Shown one piece after another: positions 24,347 to 31,954 of a DNA stretch of 64,000 nt. The position numbers and the translations under genes were made by a program. Under the pieces are notes generated by a model. The model ran no database searches. It saw only the letters and a program-made list of their open reading frames with translations, and had not been told where the DNA came from. Within the stretch, counting starts at the first letter, position 1. Each line of letters begins with the position of its first letter. Source of the DNA: Faecalibacterium prausnitzii (GTDB lineage: Bacteria > Bacillota > Clostridia > Oscillospirales > Ruminococcaceae); contig NZ_CP065377.1 in the NCBI RefSeq assembly GCF_019967995.1, positions 434,001-498,000 of the forward strand, given 5' to 3'.

Positions 24347-24713
24347 TTGCGGCAGCCTCCTTTTTGCTCTGCTTGCGGCGGGTGAGCGCCTGGGTGGTGT
24401 GGCCGGATGTCACCAGCACCAGCACCGTGACCGGGATGATGGCGATGACGATGGGCAGCAGCATGCTGCCCATCTCGGCCCACAGCTCCATGACACCGGC
24501 TGCGGCGGGCACGAACAGCAGCGGGAAAATACCGGTCAGGAACAGGCCGACCTCCTTCACATCGTCCAGCTGAACGAGGCCCAGCAGCAGGGCGGCCAGC
24601 AGCAGGACCAGGCCATAGATGCTGGCCGGGATGGGCAGCGGCAGAACAGCGTGGCAGAACTCGCCCAGAAAACAGAACGCAAGGATGCGTGCGAACTGAA
24701 ACAGATACTTCGT
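24327..24713 (-). CDS. lrgA: LrgA/CidA-family protein with anomalous start codon
   Basis: The 128-residue form begins where the family normally begins, with K-Y-L-F-Q-F-A-R-I-L, and shows the hallmark LPLPIPASIYGLVLLL and GIFPLLFVPAAAGV segments. The codon at the expected start (24711-24713, minus strand) is ACG, not ATG, preceded after six bases by GGGGGA. No ATG or GTG occurs nearby in frame; the frame is open back to a TTG at 24800, which would add 29 non-family residues. It is transcribed from a good promoter at 24854-24882 and coupled to lrgB. Confidence 0.8.
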   Translation of the reverse strand, partial: TKYLFQFARILAFCFLGEFCHAVLPLPIPASIYGLVLLLAALLLGLVQLDDVKEVGLFLTGIFPLLFVPAAAGVMELWAEMGSMLLPIVIAIIPVTVLVLVTSGHTTQALTRRKQSKKEAAANDTAAE

Positions 24714-24853
24714 AAAAAATCCCCCTTCATCGCGCCCGCGCAGCCCCCCTTCGGGGCAGCTCTGCCGGAGAATGGGCCTCTGGCAGGGCGGGCCGGTCAA
24801 ACAAAGCCCGGAAGACGCCGGGCCGCGCGTTTATTTGTGACGGTCAGTGTAAC

Positions 24854-24882
24854 AGTATAGCCCAAAAGCCCCGGCGGCGCAA
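24854..24882 (-). promoter_or_regulatory. Promoter of lrgAB
   Basis: On the minus strand TTGCGC (24882-24877) and TATACT (24859-24854) are 17 bases apart, giving a leader of about 130 bases before lrgA. Confidence 0.7.
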
Positions 24883-25020
24883 CGGCAATACTTGCTAAGA
24901 ATTTATGTCGAACCGACAAAAAACTGGATGTTCTGAGGGTTTGGCGGAAAATGAGAAAACCGGCCGGGAATGGAACACCGCCTTTTCCCGAAAAAATTTG
25001 TGTAAATGCCCGCCGGAGGG

Positions 25021-25050
25021 TTGCGCTGGGTGGGGCGTTCATTGTACAAT
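25021..25050 (+). promoter_or_regulatory. Promoter of HAD hydrolase gene
   Basis: TTGCGC (25021-25026) and TACAAT (25045-25050) with an 18-base spacer, about 60 bases before the start codon. Confidence 0.6.
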
Positions 25051-25110
25051 AAACACGTTACCGAAAAATACGACACAGCGGGCGGATGTGCCCCAAAGTG
25101 AGGAATCGAA

Positions 25111-25932
25111 ATGAACGGATCGAAAATTCGGGTGCTGGCGCTGGATCTGGACGGCACCCTGACCAATGATGAAAAGATCGTTACCCCCCGCACCCGCGCG
25201 GCGCTGGACGCAGCAGCGGCGCAGGGCGTGACCATCGTGCTGGCTTCCGGCCGGCCTACGGCGGGCATCACCCCGCTGGCAAAGGAACTGGGGCTGGACA
25301 AAAAGGGCGGCTGCATCCTGGCCTACAATGGCGGAAAGATCGTGGACTGCGCCACCGGTGCGGCCCTATATCAGAAGCTGCTGGCCCCGGAGTTCGTGCC
25401 CCAGCTGTGCCGGTTTGCGGCAGAGCAGGACGTCGCGCTCCTGACCTACGATGCCCGCGGCATCGTCTGTGAGCGCGACCAGGACCCCTGGGCCCGGAAG
25501 GAGTGCGTGACCACTAAGCTGGAGATGTACCATGTGGACGATCTGGCTTCCTATGTGGATTACCCCATCTGCAAGATGCTCCTCACCGTGGACCCCGCCC
25601 GCCGCGACGCCGTCTGCGCCGCAGGCCGGCAGCAGTTCGAGGGCAAAATCGACATCTACCCCTCCAGCCCCTTCTTCATCGAGGCCGTGCCGCTGGGCGT
25701 GATGAAGGACGTCAGCCTGGGCGCTCTGCTGGAACGCATGGGCCTGACCCGCGAGAACCTGATGGCCTGCGGCGACGGTCTGAACGACCGCTCGATGATC
25801 GCCTTTGCGGGCGTGGGCGTCGCCATGCAGAACGCTGAGGACGCCGTGAAGGAGGTCGCCGACTACGTGACCGCCGCCGACAACAACCACGACGGCGTCG
25901 CCGAGGCCATTGAGAAATTCATTTTACAGTGA
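25111..25932 (+). CDS. HAD-superfamily (Cof-type) sugar phosphatase
   Basis: A 273-residue cytoplasmic phosphatase of the HAD IIB/Cof group. Motif I is DLDGT at residues 12-16, with Asp12 the nucleophile and Asp14 the general acid. Motif II falls in LASGRPTAG near 44-52, and motif IV is GDGLND at 221-226. The cap domain lies between residues about 85 and 190. Such enzymes remove phosphate from sugar phosphates or from nucleotide-type cofactors; specificity is not predictable. The exonuclease gene follows after 17 bases, suggesting one transcript. Confidence 0.9.
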   Translation: MNGSKIRVLALDLDGTLTNDEKIVTPRTRAALDAAAAQGVTIVLASGRPTAGITPLAKELGLDKKGGCILAYNGGKIVDCATGAALYQKLLAPEFVPQLCRFAAEQDVALLTYDARGIVCERDQDPWARKECVTTKLEMYHVDDLASYVDYPICKMLLTVDPARRDAVCAAGRQQFEGKIDIYPSSPFFIEAVPLGVMKDVSLGALLERMGLTRENLMACGDGLNDRSMIAFAGVGVAMQNAEDAVKEVADYVTAADNNHDGVAEAIEKFILQ

Positions 25933-25949
25933 GAGGACAGGACACACGA

Positions 25950-26948
25950 ATGCCGCAGCGCAATCTGGTTTTATTTGATTTGGAATGGAACATCGGCTAC
26001 CAGCCGTATACGTTCAACTATCATGGGGTGCAGCAGACCTTCCGGGGCGAGATCATCGAGATCGGCGCGGTGAAGATCGACGAAGACGCCAACGTCCTCG
26101 ATACCTTCTCCATCCATCTGCGCCCCCGTATCTTCCGCAAATTGCAGCACCACATCGCCAAGGTCACCGGCCTGACGCAGGAAGACCTGGACAACGGCGC
26201 CCCCATCGTGCAGGGCCTGCGCCGTTTCATGCAGTGGTGCGGCCCGGACGCCGAGTTCGCCGAGTGGGGCATGGACGATGTGCCGGTGCTCAAGCAGAAT
26301 CTGTTCCTGTGCAATCTGGACGAGAGCCGCCCCACGGTGTGGTACGACCTGCAGCAGGTCTTTCTGCGGGAGCATCCCCGCAAGGAAGGCGAGGGCATGA
26401 CGCTGGAAAGCGTCGTCACCCGGATGGGCATTCCGATGGACCGCCCCTTCCACGACGCCCTGTCCGATACCCTCTACACCGCCGATGTCTGCCGCAAGCT
26501 CGACCTGCGGGAGGGGTTGGCCGCCTACCCCAGCGAGGAGCAGGCCCTGCGCCAGAGCCTCTGCCCGAAGCCCGGCGACTACCGGGATTTCCGCGTCTTC
26601 CGCGGCTATGTGGAGCCGTACACCTGGCGGGTCGACCCCATCATCAGCACGGCCCAGTGCCCGGCCTGCGGAGCCGACCTTGCGCCGGACGAGATCTGGC
26701 TGAAAAAGGGCAGCAACAGCTGGTACACGCTGGCCCAGTGCCCCCACTGTGCCGGAACGGCCAGCGAGGCGGGCAAGGGCGTCTTCCAGCGGTACAAGCT
26801 GGCCCGGCGGGACGGCCTGCACTGGAGCTTTGCCCGCTGTGTGCAGGTCCCGGATGCCGAGGCGCTGGCCCGCTGGGACAAGCAGCGCACCCAGCAGATC
26901 GAGCGGATGAAGGCCCGCGCCGAAAAACAGGCCGGGGAAAAAGCCTGA
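25950..26948 (+). CDS. DnaQ-like 3'-5' exonuclease with C-terminal zinc ribbon
   Basis: A 332-residue protein. The N-terminal DEDDh exonuclease fold has exo I DLEW at residues 10-13, EIIEIGAVKI shortly after, WGMDDVPVLKQN as exo II, and HDALSD at 168-173 as exo III. This resembles the KapD/ERI-1 type of RNA/DNA-trimming enzyme. The C-terminal part adds two CxxC pairs, CPAC at 237-240 and CPHC near 265, forming a probable zinc ribbon, and a basic helical tail. ATG 25950 is preferred over a GTG overlapping the previous stop. The zinc ribbon may guide nucleic acid binding. Confidence 0.8.
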   Translation: MPQRNLVLFDLEWNIGYQPYTFNYHGVQQTFRGEIIEIGAVKIDEDANVLDTFSIHLRPRIFRKLQHHIAKVTGLTQEDLDNGAPIVQGLRRFMQWCGPDAEFAEWGMDDVPVLKQNLFLCNLDESRPTVWYDLQQVFLREHPRKEGEGMTLESVVTRMGIPMDRPFHDALSDTLYTADVCRKLDLREGLAAYPSEEQALRQSLCPKPGDYRDFRVFRGYVEPYTWRVDPIISTAQCPACGADLAPDEIWLKKGSNSWYTLAQCPHCAGTASEAGKGVFQRYKLARRDGLHWSFARCVQVPDAEALARWDKQRTQQIERMKARAEKQAGEKA

Positions 26949-27091
26949 GACCGATCGTGCAGGAAAACCGCACCCCATTTCGTATAGCAAAGTATAGCGC
27001 AGACGAAAAAGCGAAGAAAATGCAGAATTTCTTCATCGCACATTCATAAGTTCTGGATATACTAAGAGAAACGAGAGGGAAGGAACACACG

Positions 27092-27691
27092 ATGGAAAGC
27101 ACCCTGATCAGCTTTGTGCACCAGCTGGGAACGCTGGAATTCTGGCAGACATTACTGGACAGCTTCGGAGACCTCGGCCCCCTTGCGCCCATCTTTCTGG
27201 CAATGGTGGAGTCGTTTTTTCCGCCGCTGCCCCTCATCGCCATCGTGGCGCTGAATGTGGCGGCCCACGGCGGCCTTTTCGGTTTTGTGTACAGCTGGGT
27301 GGGCGTCATGCTGGGCGGCACCCTGATGTTCCTGTTCTGGCGGCGGGTGCTCAAACAGTTCTTCTGGAAGTTCGCCAGCCGTTCCCAGAAGCTGGAAAAA
27401 GCTGAGCAGTGGGTCAGCCGGTTCGACGTTTCGTCCCTGTTCATGCTGTCGGTGCTGCCGTTCACCCCTTCGTCCTTCATGCACTTTGCCTTCGGTATCT
27501 CGGATTTTGACGAAAAACGCTACCTCATCACCATGCTGCTGGGCAAGGGTGTGATGGTGGCCATGATGGCCCTCTTCGGCCAGTCCCTCGTCAGTTCGAT
27601 GAAGAACCCGGTCTACCTCGTCCTCGCCGTCGTCATCTGGGGCGCAATGTACTGGGGCAGCAAGCGGTTCTGCAAAAAACATGATCTGTAA
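27092..27691 (+). CDS. VTT-domain (DedA/TVP38-like) membrane protein
   Basis: A 199-residue membrane protein with the VTT/SNARE-associated domain. FLAMVESFFPPLPLIAIVAL near residues 35-54 contains the conserved glutamate and double proline of the re-entrant loop, and VLPFTPSSFMHFAFGI near 118-133 is the second half-signature. DedA-family proteins are linked to flipping of lipid carriers and membrane homeostasis. A TATACT at 27058-27063 is a possible -10. It is monocistronic, convergent with argF across a bidirectional terminator. Confidence 0.82.
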   Translation: MESTLISFVHQLGTLEFWQTLLDSFGDLGPLAPIFLAMVESFFPPLPLIAIVALNVAAHGGLFGFVYSWVGVMLGGTLMFLFWRRVLKQFFWKFASRSQKLEKAEQWVSRFDVSSLFMLSVLPFTPSSFMHFAFGISDFDEKRYLITMLLGKGVMVAMMALFGQSLVSSMKNPVYLVLAVVIWGAMYWGSKRFCKKHDL

Positions 27692-27705
27692 GAAACGATG
27701 AAACG

Positions 27706-27746
27706 ATAAAAACGCTCCCTTGCCGACGGCAAGAGAGCGTTTTTTG
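27706..27746. terminator. Bidirectional terminator between VTT gene and argF
   Basis: A stem of 16 pairs with one mismatch (27708-27724 with 27728-27744), flanked by A and T runs. Confidence 0.88.
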
Positions 27747-27759
27747 TGCAAATGGGTCG

Positions 27760-28755
27760 TTATCCTTCGTATCCCAAGGTCGCCGCCATAACGGCCTTGA
27801 TGGTGTGCATCCGGTTCTCGGCCTCGTCGAAGACGATGCTCTGCGGGCCTTCGAAGACCTCGTCGGTGACTTCCATGGCATCGCGGCCGAACTTTTCGCC
27901 CATCTCTTTGCCCACAGTGGTCTTGTGGTCGTGATAGGCGGGCAGGCAGTGCATGAAGACGGCCTGCGGCCCGGCCAGCGCCATCAGTGCGTTGTTGATC
28001 TGGTAGGGGGCCAGGTCGTGGATGCGCTCGGCCCAGACCTCGACAGGTTCGCCCATCGAGACCCAGACGTCGGTGTACAGCACATCGGCACCCTGGGCGG
28101 CTTTGGCGGGGTCTTCCTCAAAGGTCAGGGTCGCGCCGGTCTCGGCGGCGATAGCCTGGCACTGAGCGATGAGCGCCGGGTCTGGCTGATACTTCTTGGG
28201 GGCGCAGGCCGTGAAGTGCAGGCCCATCTTGGCGCAGCCCACCATCAGGCTGTTGCCCATGTTGTAGCGGGCGTCGCCGAAGTAGACGAAATGGATGCCC
28301 TTCAGGCGGCCGAAGTGCTCCCGGATGGTGAGGAAGTCGGCCAGAATCTGAGTGGGGTGGAACTCGTTGGTCAGACCGTTCCAGACGGGAACGCCTGCAT
28401 AATGGGCCAGGTCCTCGACGATCTGCTGGCCATAGCCGCGGTACTCAATGCCGTCGAACATCCGGCCCAGCACACGGGCGGTGTCCGCAATGGACTCTTT
28501 TTTGCCGATCTGGCTGCCCGACGGGTCCAGATAGGTGACTTCCATGCCCAGATCGTGGGCGGCCACTTCAAAGCTGCACCGGGTGCGGGTGGAGGTCTTC
28601 TCGAAGATCAGGGCGATGTTTTTGCCGCGCAGGGCATCGTGGCGGATGCCGGCCTTCTTCTTGGCCTTGAGGCCAGCGGCCAGATCCAGCAGCGCTTCGA
28701 TCTCGGCGGGGGTGTAATCCAGCAGCTTCAGAAAGTTCCGATTTTTCAGACTCAT
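27760..28755 (-). CDS. argF: Ornithine carbamoyltransferase
   Basis: Transfers carbamoyl phosphate to ornithine to make citrulline in arginine synthesis. The 331-residue protein has the carbamoyl-phosphate site STRTR at residues 55-59, HPTQ near 133-136 and the ornithine-loop HCLPAYHD near 270. Length matches the family. It has its own promoter, with an ARG box just downstream of the -10, which favours a biosynthetic argF over a catabolic arcB; no other arc or arg gene is adjacent. The start is preceded by GAGAGGGA. Confidence 0.95.
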   Translation of the reverse strand: MSLKNRNFLKLLDYTPAEIEALLDLAAGLKAKKKAGIRHDALRGKNIALIFEKTSTRTRCSFEVAAHDLGMEVTYLDPSGSQIGKKESIADTARVLGRMFDGIEYRGYGQQIVEDLAHYAGVPVWNGLTNEFHPTQILADFLTIREHFGRLKGIHFVYFGDARYNMGNSLMVGCAKMGLHFTACAPKKYQPDPALIAQCQAIAAETGATLTFEEDPAKAAQGADVLYTDVWVSMGEPVEVWAERIHDLAPYQINNALMALAGPQAVFMHCLPAYHDHKTTVGKEMGEKFGRDAMEVTDEVFEGPQSIVFDEAENRMHTIKAVMAATLGYEG

Positions 28756-28783
28756 TGCATATTTCCCTCTCTATTCATGAAAA

Positions 28784-28801
28784 CTTGAATATTTATTCGA
28801 A
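28784..28801. promoter_or_regulatory. ARG box (ArgR/AhrC operator) of argF
   Basis: TGAATATTTATTCG (28786-28799) matches the ArgR consensus TGAAT-WWWW-ATTCA at all but one fixed position. A second half-type element, ATTCA-N8-TGAAT, overlaps at 28773-28790. It sits just downstream of the predicted transcription start, consistent with repression by arginine. Confidence 0.72.
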
Positions 28802-28812
28802 ATGATGCTTCT

Positions 28813-28841
28813 ATTATATAGCAGAAGAAACCGCCGGTCAA
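28813..28841 (-). promoter_or_regulatory. Promoter of argF
   Basis: On the minus strand TTGACC (28841-28836), a 17-base spacer and a perfect TATAAT (28818-28813). Confidence 0.8.
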
Positions 28842-28854
28842 GGGCTTTGCGCGC

Positions 28855-29334
28855 TCACAGCTCCAGTTCGATCTTCCGCCCGCTGGGGGTGTAGGAGGTG
28901 AGCCGGATACCGGCCTTTTTGAACATGAACCGTGCTGCAACGCTGGAATCGGAGTCGTGGTACTTGTCGCCGTAGTAGACCACCTCCGAGATGCCGGACT
29001 GGATGATGGCTTTGGCGCACTCGTTGCAGGGGAAGAGGGTCACATAGACCCGTGCGCCCTTCAGGTTGTTGTGGGCGCTGTTCAGGATGGCATTCAGCTC
29101 GGCATGGCAGACGTACATATATTTGGTGTCCAGCGGGTCGCCCTCGCGGTCCCAGGGCATGGCGTCGTCGTCGCAGCCAATGGGCATACCGTTATAGCCC
29201 AGTGACAGGATCTTGTTTTCCGGGCTGACGATGCAGGCACCCACCTGGCTGCTGGGGTCCTTGGAGCGCATGGCGGTGAGCAGGGCGATGCCCATAAAAT
29301 ATTCATCCCAGTTGATATAATCGGTGCGTTTCAT
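28855..29334 (-). CDS. dCMP deaminase (ComEB-like)
   Basis: A 159-residue zinc-dependent deaminase converting dCMP to dUMP for thymidylate synthesis. The active site reads CHAE at residues 76-79 and PCNEC at 102-106, providing the zinc ligands and catalytic glutamate. An extra zinc-binding segment in the first half, as in other dCMP deaminases, is compatible with the inserted [14 protein letters not shown] region. ATG 29334 is selected by GGGAGG on the minus strand. argF downstream has its own promoter. Confidence 0.92.
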   Translation of the reverse strand: MKRTDYINWDEYFMGIALLTAMRSKDPSSQVGACIVSPENKILSLGYNGMPIGCDDDAMPWDREGDPLDTKYMYVCHAELNAILNSAHNNLKGARVYVTLFPCNECAKAIIQSGISEVVYYGDKYHDSDSSVAARFMFKKAGIRLTSYTPSGRKIELEL

Positions 29335-29371
29335 AAAAACAGCCTCCCTTGCAAGTATGGCTTGTTCCGGT

Positions 29372-29400
29372 TTGACAGAACGTTGAAAATCGACTATGCT
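29372..29400 (+). promoter_or_regulatory. Orphan plus-strand promoter
   Basis: A consensus TTGACA (29372-29377) and TATGCT (29395-29400) with exactly 17 bases between, pointing into a gene-free stretch that ends at the hairpin at 29471. Confidence 0.55.
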
Positions 29401-29406
29401 GCAAAT

Positions 29407-29510
29407 GAAAAGACGCTCGCGGCCGGAGCGCAAGGTAAGGATACCATAAAAAGAAAAGAAGTGCAATCGCAAAAGCACCCGCAGACGCTGAGCCTGCGGG
29501 TGCTTTTGGA
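29407..29510 (+). ncRNA. Candidate small RNA
   Basis: About 100 bases between the orphan promoter and a 14-bp hairpin ending in TTTTGG. No start codon with a ribosome site and no known RNA family is seen. The T run is short, so this is a weak call. Confidence 0.25.
29471..29507. terminator. Terminator after uidA (possibly bidirectional)
   Basis: A perfect 14-bp stem, AAAAGCACCCGCAG (29471-29484) with 29494-29507. It lies 36 bases beyond the uidA stop on the minus strand. Confidence 0.75.
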
Positions 29511-29542
29511 ATGGTTATGAGAAGGTTTGAGAGAGGTTCAAC

Positions 29543-31369
29543 TTACTTGTTGCCCTTGTAATCCAGCGGGAGGCTGGTCCAGCGGGCGCGGAAGTGGAAG
29601 GCGGCGTCCTTCGGCTGACGCTGACGGGTGAAGATGCCCTTCTTGTTGCCGTTGACGCGCATGATGCCCTCGGTGGTCTGGAAGTCTGCAAAGTTCCAGA
29701 CCAGCTCGCCCTGCACGAAGTCGTAGCTGTCGAAGACGTTGTGGTTCATGTCGAGGTACTCGTTCTGGTACTCCTGGCTCCACATGACGCTGGGCAGCTT
29801 GTGCTCGGTGGGCATGGTATCGGCACCGTACTCGGTGAAGATCATCGGGCGGCCGTTCAGGACCTTGGCCCAGCCGTCCATCTCCTTGCGGAATGCGGCC
29901 TCGGCATCCACGATGCCCATGCCGCCCATGACGTACCAGCCGTAGTAGCGGTTCAGGCTGATGAAGTCAGCGAACTGCTGGCCCTTGCTGTTGTGGGGCA
30001 GGCTCATCATGACGATGGCGTAGGTGCGGGGGCGCTTCTGCGGGTCAAGCTCGTGTGCCAGATCGAACAGGGTCTTGAAGTAGGCTTCGGTGCCCTCGCT
30101 GGTGCACTGGGGCTCGTTCAGGATGCTCCATGCGATGACGGAGGCGTGGTTCTTGTCGCGGTCGATCATGTCGGTCAGCGCGTCCTTGTGGTTTTCCAGC
30201 AGCTGAGGCGTGGTGTCCTTCTCGAACCAGCCCACCTTCTTGCCGTTGCCCTGGTTTGCTGCCAGGAAGTTCATGGTGCTCTCCATGAAGCCGACGGCGG
30301 GGACTTCGTCGATGATGAGGAAGCCTTCCTCATCGGCCATCTGGTACAGCTCCTCCGCATAGGGGTAGTGGCTGGTGCGGAAGCAGTTGGCACCGATCCA
30401 CTTCATCAGCTCGTAATCGCGCTTGACGGTGGCCAGGTCGAGGCCGCGGCCGCGGATGTCTGCATCCTCGTGCTTGCCGAAGCCGCGCAGGTAGACGGGC
30501 TTGCCGTTCAGCAGGAAGTGGCCGTTCTGGATCTCGAAGGTGCGGATGCCGATCTTCTCGGCGTACTCGTCGACGATGGCGCTGCCGTCGTGGATGCGGA
30601 TGACGAGGTTGTACAGGTAGGCGGCATGGACGTTCCAGAGCTTGGCGTCCTTGACGACCAGAGTACCTTCCTTGCCGGAAGCTTCAGCGACCTTGGTGGT
30701 GCCGTCGTACAGCTCCACAGTCACGTCGTGGCTGCCGTTGGTGGTGACGGTGTAATCGACCTCGGCGCCGTCCGCAGTCAGGCGGTGCTTGACGGAATAG
30801 TCCAGAACGCGCTCGGTGGGCAGGGCCATCAGCTTGACGGGGCGATGGATGCCGGCATAGTTGTAGAAGTCGAAGTAGGGGGCAGCGACCTTTTTGCCGT
30901 TGGACAGGGTAGCGGTGTTGCCGGCGGGCAGCATGTACTCGTTCAGCTCGTTGTTCAGCAGGACGCTCAGCTTGTTGTACTGATTGTAGCGGACGATGTC
31001 GGTGACGACTGCGTCAAAGGGCAGGAAGCCGCCCTCGTGCTGTGCGACCTCGACGCCGTTCACAAAGACGCGGGCGTGGTGGGTGGCAGAGCCGAAGCGG
31101 ATGGCGATGTCCTTGCCGCTCCACTCGCCGGGCACGAAGAAATCGGTCTCGTACCAGAAATCGCCGCAGTACTCGCGGGATTCCTTATCGGTGAAGAAGT
31201 CGCAGAAGGAAGCGGGCACGGGCATGGAGATGGACTCCGGCAGGCCGTTTGCCCAGTCTGCATCGACGCCCTCGCTCTTGGGGTCGAAGCGGAAGCGCCA
31301 CATGCCGTCCAGGCTGACGACGCGGCGGGAAGTGGAAGCCACAGGATACAGCAGGGATTTGTTGTTCAT
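29543..31369 (-). CDS. uidA: Beta-glucuronidase (GH2)
   Basis: Hydrolyses beta-D-glucuronides to free glucuronate. The 608-residue length matches E. coli UidA (603). The catalytic acid Glu419 is in NEPQ and the nucleophile Glu513 is in TEYGAD. The NxK motif that recognises the glucuronate carboxylate is present as Asn575 and Lys577 (NKKGIFTR). An insertion of loop-1 type lies just after VGFMEST, as in gut enzymes that process drug glucuronides. No signal peptide is seen, so it acts in the cytoplasm. ATG 31369 has GAGG eight bases upstream; an earlier in-frame ATG lacks one. It is divergent from a GPH symporter that probably brings in its substrate. Confidence 0.95.
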   Translation of the reverse strand: MNNKSLLYPVASTSRRVVSLDGMWRFRFDPKSEGVDADWANGLPESISMPVPASFCDFFTDKESREYCGDFWYETDFFVPGEWSGKDIAIRFGSATHHARVFVNGVEVAQHEGGFLPFDAVVTDIVRYNQYNKLSVLLNNELNEYMLPAGNTATLSNGKKVAAPYFDFYNYAGIHRPVKLMALPTERVLDYSVKHRLTADGAEVDYTVTTNGSHDVTVELYDGTTKVAEASGKEGTLVVKDAKLWNVHAAYLYNLVIRIHDGSAIVDEYAEKIGIRTFEIQNGHFLLNGKPVYLRGFGKHEDADIRGRGLDLATVKRDYELMKWIGANCFRTSHYPYAEELYQMADEEGFLIIDEVPAVGFMESTMNFLAANQGNGKKVGWFEKDTTPQLLENHKDALTDMIDRDKNHASVIAWSILNEPQCTSEGTEAYFKTLFDLAHELDPQKRPRTYAIVMMSLPHNSKGQQFADFISLNRYYGWYVMGGMGIVDAEAAFRKEMDGWAKVLNGRPMIFTEYGADTMPTEHKLPSVMWSQEYQNEYLDMNHNVFDSYDFVQGELVWNFADFQTTEGIMRVNGNKKGIFTRQRQPKDAAFHFRARWTSLPLDYKGNK

Positions 31370-31429
31370 TGCAGGAACCTCATTTCTCATCATACTAAAA
31401 CATTTTGAACTACGAAATAAACCTCTCCG

Positions 31430-31552
31430 TCATCGCTGCGCGATGCCACCTCCCCTGATAGGGGAGGCCTTGGCAGTCCCCGCAAAGGATACGGTTTCGC
31501 CAGAGGCTCTCCTATCAGGAGAGCTGTCGAGCGAATGCGAGACTGAGAGGTT
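31430..31552. repeat. Dispersed palindromic intergenic repeat, copy 4
   Basis: Inverted ends AACCTCTC and GAGAGGTT bound about 123 bp. It is closely similar to copy 2 over its whole length (for example GTTTCGCCAGAGGCTCTCCT and GAGAGCTGTCGAGCG). Confidence 0.8.
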
Positions 31553-31789
31553 GATACCGCAGCTCATATCTTCTGGTATCAGTATGACAGATTTTTTGCA
31601 AAAGGAATAGAACAATTTTTTTATAAATCCAGACTTTTTTGGGGAATTTTGAACGATTCCGGGGCAGAATACCTATTATAATGCGGGCGATGCCGCGAAA
31701 ACTGTTAAAATCAACTACGCCAAGGAAAATGTAGTGAAAGAGATTCCACATATTTTATGAAAAAATTGGCAAAATGCCCAAACAATAAT

Positions 31790-31803
31790 CGTAAAATTTT
31801 ACG
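31790..31803. promoter_or_regulatory. Perfect palindrome, possible operator
   Basis: CGTAAAATTTTACG is a 14-bp perfect palindrome 152 bases upstream of the GPH symporter gene. Confidence 0.35.
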
Positions 31804-31954
31804 TTTTCACCTAAAAATTCTTCTAACAATGATTGCTAAAGATTTGTCATAATACTGATATACAAGCTGAAATGCAGTGAACCATATTTCGATGTGTTTT
31901 GCAGCAGCGTTTGGAGAACCGAATCCAAGAATCCATCTATCTAAGGAGAAACCA

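Larger units (their letters stand above)
24714..25110. other. Divergent intergenic region lrgA / HAD hydrolase
   Basis: About 400 bases without a gene. It holds the two divergent promoters listed separately and a short GC hairpin near 24750 in the lrgA leader. I see no other feature. Confidence 0.6.
31370..31954. other. Divergent intergenic region uidA / GPH symporter
   Basis: This 585-base region holds repeat copy 4, then a distinctly AT-rich stretch (about 31560-31900). In it are the perfect palindrome CGTAAAATTTTACG (31790-31803) and TGATATACAA (31856-31865), the latter eight of ten positions like the TGATATATCA motif. No convincing promoter pair could be assigned for either gene. Confidence 0.6.

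Noticed and set aside
24714..24800. TTG 24800 as the lrgA start
   Set aside because: It would add 29 residues unlike the family and lacks a good ribosome site; kept only as an alternative to ACG 24713.
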